Part shown: in pieces, positions 59,345 to 64,000 of the stretch
Numbering within the stretch: position 1 is the first letter of the stretch
How the letters are laid out: every line of letters starts with the position of its first letter
Source: Chamaea fasciata
Lineage: Eukaryota; Chordata; Aves; Passeriformes; Sylviidae
Assembly (NCBI GenBank): GCA_029207755.1
Contig: JARCOQ010000002.1
Location: 82,772,317 to 82,836,316, forward strand
Direction of reading: 5' to 3'
Length of the DNA stretch: 64,000 bases
Made by a program: the position numbers and the translations under genes
The notes under the pieces: model-generated
Seen by the model: the letters and a program-made list of their open reading frames with translations, nothing else
What the model was told of the DNA's origin: nothing
The model's database searches: none

Positions 59345-62300
59345 CTAAAGACAGAAAAAAAAGTTGATGGCAACCATTCTACCAGAAAATCTCAGGGGCT
59401 GCTGGCTGATGCCAAGTTCTTCATACTAAAGGCAAAGCTCCTCTGAAGAGGTCTCAGGCACAGAAATAATCCCAGTTCAGTCACTATGTTCTATTTCTGC
59501 AAGCAACTATTAGACCACAGTACTATTTGTGAAACTGAGCACCCTCAAAACCAGCATGCCTCTGCTGGGCAGAGCTTGCTTTTCATTTTGCAGAAAGAAG
59601 CGCAACCCGCCAGCTGATTCCCGGCAGGGCATGAGCGGTGCACTGCTCGACTCAATGTCCCATCTGTTCAGCTGGAGGAAGAGTTGCCATGGTGGCAGTA
59701 GCTAGCTGAGAGACGGGTGGAGGCCAGGAAATAAGGTGGATGCACAGCAAGGCAAGGATTTAGAAATATGACACACCTTAAAAAACCTAAACAAACAAAC
59801 AAAAAAGCACAAAGAAATCATAAGGCATCCATGCAAAGCAAAAGGCGGATTTTAAATAGCGACTATCATAGAAAGCAGTACTGATGCCATTTGTCTTCTG
59901 ATCACCATTTATTTCACAAGCAATGTGGTTTTCAGAAGTTTGAGAAGTGATCAAGAGTATCACTGACAAATACTTTAGTGGCACCACACCAGTTGCATTA
60001 GAAAAAGGTACTGAACTTTTCAAAATTCATTTTTGAACATGTAATGCTACAGAGAGAGGGGAAGAACTTTCTGCATCTCTACTTAAAAAAAATCAAAACG
60101 GTTATCAGCTATATACTCTAAACAAGTGCCAAGAAAAATCCATATACATTCTTATTAGTCCTACCACTTTGTAATATTCAATGTTACGTTTGTTAACTAA
60201 GGTTCAATAACAGTTTACAATTATTAGCAGTAAATAAAAATCACCGCTTTGTTCATAATGGATTGAATGAGAAAATCAATAGAGAAAAAGAAGTTAAAAG
60301 TAATTCTGCAGGAATATACAAGAACTCTATTTTTTCTGCTTGTTTTTAAGCAGAAGATACGCTCAAGTAGGTTCAAGACAGCTGAATGAAATGTCTGTAG
60401 TACTCTTAAGCGCCAGCTTGGCTACACCTGAAATGCAAGCAGCTTCATTGCTTAAACATAACCACATGCCATTAAAAAAAGCAACACAGCTGAATATCCC
60501 ATTTGATAAGCACTCACATTAGTTACTGTACAATGGGTCTTGAGATTATCCAAATACCATGGGATAAACAAGATCTCCAGATAAGAGAAGCCTGCCCAGA
60601 GGCTTTGAAGAGGTTGAAATTGAACTGTTTGCAGCACGAGTGTTTAATTTAGTGGAAAATTTCAGCGGTCTTTGTATTTAAGAGAGTGAGTTTACTGAAT
60701 CTAAATGCAGTGATCACTCAAAGTTTAAATCAATCCTTTCAACCTGTTATAAAAAAAGACATTGTCCACACTCCTGAAAGCTGACAAAGGAAGTGATGCT
60801 TCCAGTTTTCAAGAAAGCAGATACAGAACTTTGAGTCAGGTATTTAACCTGGGGGGGAAGACAGAAAGACACAAGACAAAGGTCATTCGCATCATCACTT
60901 AAGCAAGGTATAAAATTCCATTACATAACAAATAATTTCACATGAATTCAACTTCTCACAGCTCAGGCAACATAAGGGAGATAAGGCAGCCATGCTACAT
61001 GTGCAGACAAGTGTCCAAGAAAATGAGCGACATCAAAAATGAAATACCCAAAACACCACAGGGCTCTGCTTCCAGCAAGCCAACGTGAGGTAGCTTGTAC
61101 AGATGAAGAAACTTCCAGGGAGCTCTTGGACAAAAGCTGTTTGACATGTAGAAGGCACTCGGGTCAGAAGGACGTGTTTTTGTACATGTTTTGGGGGTAC
61201 CAGACTTGAAGTTGGCTGCAGGGTACTGAAGGCAGGTCTAGAAGACTACTTTCATGTTGCCAGCTTGTGAAATTTAAAGGCACGGATTTGAATCAAGAGC
61301 AAATAAGATAGATAAAATTGTACTGCCCATTTGAAAGCTTGCACTCCAGGCCAAACCCAGCCCCTCGGAGCATGTAAGTCGCCCTAAAAAATGCAGGTTC
61401 TGCCTATGACAACTTATCTGCTGGCAGGCTTCACTTCCAAACAACCTGGCTTAAAGACCATTAGGTACATTTTAAGACCTTGGGAGACAACAAAAAGAAG
61501 CATCTACATGAGCCAAGCAGTATTTCCACTTCCATTTCTTAGCAAATAGCAAGCACTTCCATTTCTTAGCAAGAAATGGAATTGCTTGCTACTTGCTTTT
61601 GTTTTATATTCAGGTGAATTTTTGAGCAATTGTTAAAAGGTGCTGAAAGCTTACGGCAGGTGATTCCCATCTCTGAGAGTCTATATAAACATGCAGCTAT
61701 AAAACTTTTTCACTCTGTACTAAGGACAGCTATCTGCAGAGCATAACAGGAACATTCAATTACAGTAGGGTCAGACATGAGGTTGAGAAAAAGAGCTACA
61801 GGACAAAACACCCAGGAAGCCTGGACTTCTGCCTGGGCAATCGAGAAAGAAGAGCAAGAGATGCCTACACTTCAAAGACAGCTTACATAGGAATGGCAAG
61901 CGTAACAAACTTTAGAAGAGAAAACACACCTCTGCCAACAACTTCAAGAGAGTAGAAAAACAAACAAACACACACTAAACAAAAGTAACAAGCTGTTATT
62001 TGAGAACTGGGTTTGTAGCAGCTCAGGCAAGAGATTTACACCTCCACAATGGCAGACAAAACCAGAAAAAGTAGTCACTGAGGGCAAAAAGCCCTCAAGA
62101 GTAATAGTACTGAATTCCAGCCTGATTTTTGCAGCAATATTAACCACATCAACAGTGTATAAAAATCCACAGAGTTACAAAAAATTAGAGGTGTGCTGTG
62201 TTCAGTAAGTCAGGTTATTTAAGTGCCTAACAGGCTACAAGTTCACCCTATGTCCCCATACAATGCAGGAGGACCCAGAGCCTCAACACCATTCAGCAGA

Positions 62301-64000
62301 GACCACTTCTACAGGGGATTTCACTTTTCTTTTTAACAGAGAACCCCTTTGCTGTACCCTTGTGTACACCGGGACTGCCACACAACTTCCAGCTCATTTC
62401 CACCCCAAAGCAAAAGAGCTCATGAGAAAGGCTCCATGACAACGATGCTACCATTCCCTAGACACTAGAGAGGGATCCCAAAGTAACATCCATTCAGTGG
62501 GAAAGATCCTGCCTCACTTCACCTGAGTTTGAAGAATAGAAAAGAATCAGAAGCTGCTCAATTCAGAAAAACAGGGGACACCCCCTCCTCCCCTGAAAAA
62601 TTAATGTCAACCTTTCCCAGCTTCAGTCCAAAATCCCCAAAGCAGACTGGCATCCTTCAGTTTGTCCAGGCATTTTGCAAATGGGCATGCTGAACTTCTT
62701 GATTGACTAGACTTAAGTTTTAACATTTATACTTTCTAGCAGTTCCAATGTACAAGCTAAGGGAGCGTACAGCAACTGAAGACTGAAACGTTGTAGAGCA
62801 AAAGATGTGCCCCGTGCTCCCTCCCCCCAAAATGCCTGCAGAAAATCCTTGTTTCTCAGTCACTGGATCATGATTCTCACTACCTTAGGAGGTAAGTAGG
62901 GGTGCTTTGGCTGTGGACTCCAAGAGTGCACAGGCATTACAGGCAAGCACAGATTACCTCAAAAATTATCATTAAAAATACAAACATAATATACTAAGTG
63001 GTTTTTGCCCCTCTTTTTTTTTTTTAATCCACAGAATCCACAGAGGGACTAACATCTTATTAATCTCTTGTATCACAACATATACAAATTCTAAAGACCA
63101 TACCAGCTATCCACTTCAGGGATCTTCTAAGTAAAAACTGAAAAACAGAAGCAGCAGTAAGAAATTATCATGTCGCTAGGAAAAAGATGTTCAACTCTCC
63201 AGGAAACTGCTGCAATGAAACATTTGCTGGCATCATTTTTAATATGAATTACTGGAGTTATTCCTAAACTTGAACCATCTTCTGCACCTGTTGCACTTCT
63301 GACTTGTCAAGCCATGGCTGCACATTTATACCCAATCTGCTTGAAACAGCTTTAGACATGAACTGCAACTTTAAAAAAGAGAAATCAGCCTCATTCCCTG
63401 CTGTCAACTTAACAACTGAATGCAGGTCAAGATGCCCTGAACCTATCTGTGTGTTTAAGCAGAAAACAACCCCAGGAAAACCTCAGCCACAGACAGCAAC
63501 ATTGTGCTGCCAGCTTTCCTTGGCTTCCAGAAGGCTGCTGTACATATTGGGAATTTTGCCCTGGAGACAGAACTGATGCTTGTATCCAACACATCACTGC
63601 ACTTTCAAGGAAAGCCAGGAAAAAGCCACCCTGCACTCCTCACCTGACTGAAATCAAAACATGGATCGCAAGCTAAGAAGAATCAACACCTCAGCCGGCA
63701 CATGCAAGAATCTTAAGACAGTAACACTGACATTTCCAAAAATCTAAGGGATATGTTTTGTAATTAATGATTTTTAAGTTACATTTCCTCCTTTTTGCTT
63801 ATTCTGCACTGATAAGCGAACAAGAAGCAGCCACTTGCCTCTACTACCATTCTCTCCTGCCCCTGAGGAAAAGCAGTGTTGTACAGAGTTAAGGCACTTC
63901 CCACTTTCAAAAAGCTAGTTACCATGGATTGCTCAAAAAAAAAAAAAAAAAAATCACTCAAGCAGCACATGTAAGTAGCAGACAGGTAACAAAATTTCAG
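59345..64000 (-). other. JADE3: Presumed JADE3 5' intron, running off the window
   Basis: Sequence upstream of the first coding exon is AT-rich and has no CpG island or promoter-like region, so the JADE3 promoter and non-coding first exon(s) probably lie beyond 64000. It contains the long inverted repeat at 61541-61597 and A/T homopolymers near 63017 and 63937. No gene was recognised. Confidence 0.65.
61541..61597. repeat. 27-bp near-perfect inverted repeat with 3-nt loop
   Basis: Arms 61541-61567 and 61571-61597 are reverse complements at 25 of 27 positions, around AGC. The core CCATTTCTT/AAGAAATGG is perfect. The left arm's CACTTCCATTTCTTAGCAA is also present as a direct copy starting at 61528, so a local duplication and inversion are combined. 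Confidence 0.9.

Overview
The window is vertebrate nuclear DNA, almost certainly from a bird. Its two genes are broken into small exons by GT-AG introns. Its recognisable interspersed repeats are of avian type: three CR1 LINE fragments and two LTRs resembling avian ERVL LTRs. There is no bacterial, plasmid, phage or CRISPR content. Species cannot be fixed from sequence alone.

Both genes lie on the minus strand, in tandem, with the 3' end of one facing the 5' end of the other. The upstream gene is JADE3 (PHF16). Its ten coding exons run from 59333 down to 29100, and joining them gives an uninterrupted 820-residue reading frame. The downstream gene is RGN (regucalcin/SMP30). Its six coding exons run from 18853 down to 8100 and give exactly 299 residues, the usual family length. 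JADE3 followed by RGN in the same orientation is also the mammalian Xp11.3 arrangement, so this is a conserved syntenic block. The two genes are not known to act together: JADE3 is a nuclear chromatin-acetylation scaffold and RGN a calcium-binding gluconolactonase.

Layout: 1 to about 7.85 kb is intergenic DNA beyond the RGN 3' end. About 7.85-19.2 kb is RGN, with a GC-rich, TATA-containing promoter at 18.6-19.5 kb that carries four copies of a 13-bp repeat. About 19.2-27.3 kb is intergenic with no recognised gene. About 27.3-59.3 kb is JADE3 from its 3' UTR to its first coding exon. 59.35-64 kb appears to be JADE3 5' intron; the JADE3 promoter and first non-coding exon(s) were not found here and probably lie past the right edge.

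Exon boundaries were set by hand. Each splice site was read on the minus strand, and reading phase was checked across every junction. For both genes the exon lengths sum to a multiple of three (900 and 2463 nt). No undescribed biological system was found. The most useful second-look items are an upstream ATG overlapping the JADE3 start, intron read-through that would give JADE1S-like short JADE3 proteins, a 17-T tract at a JADE3 splice acceptor, the promoter minisatellite of RGN, and two strong inverted repeats.
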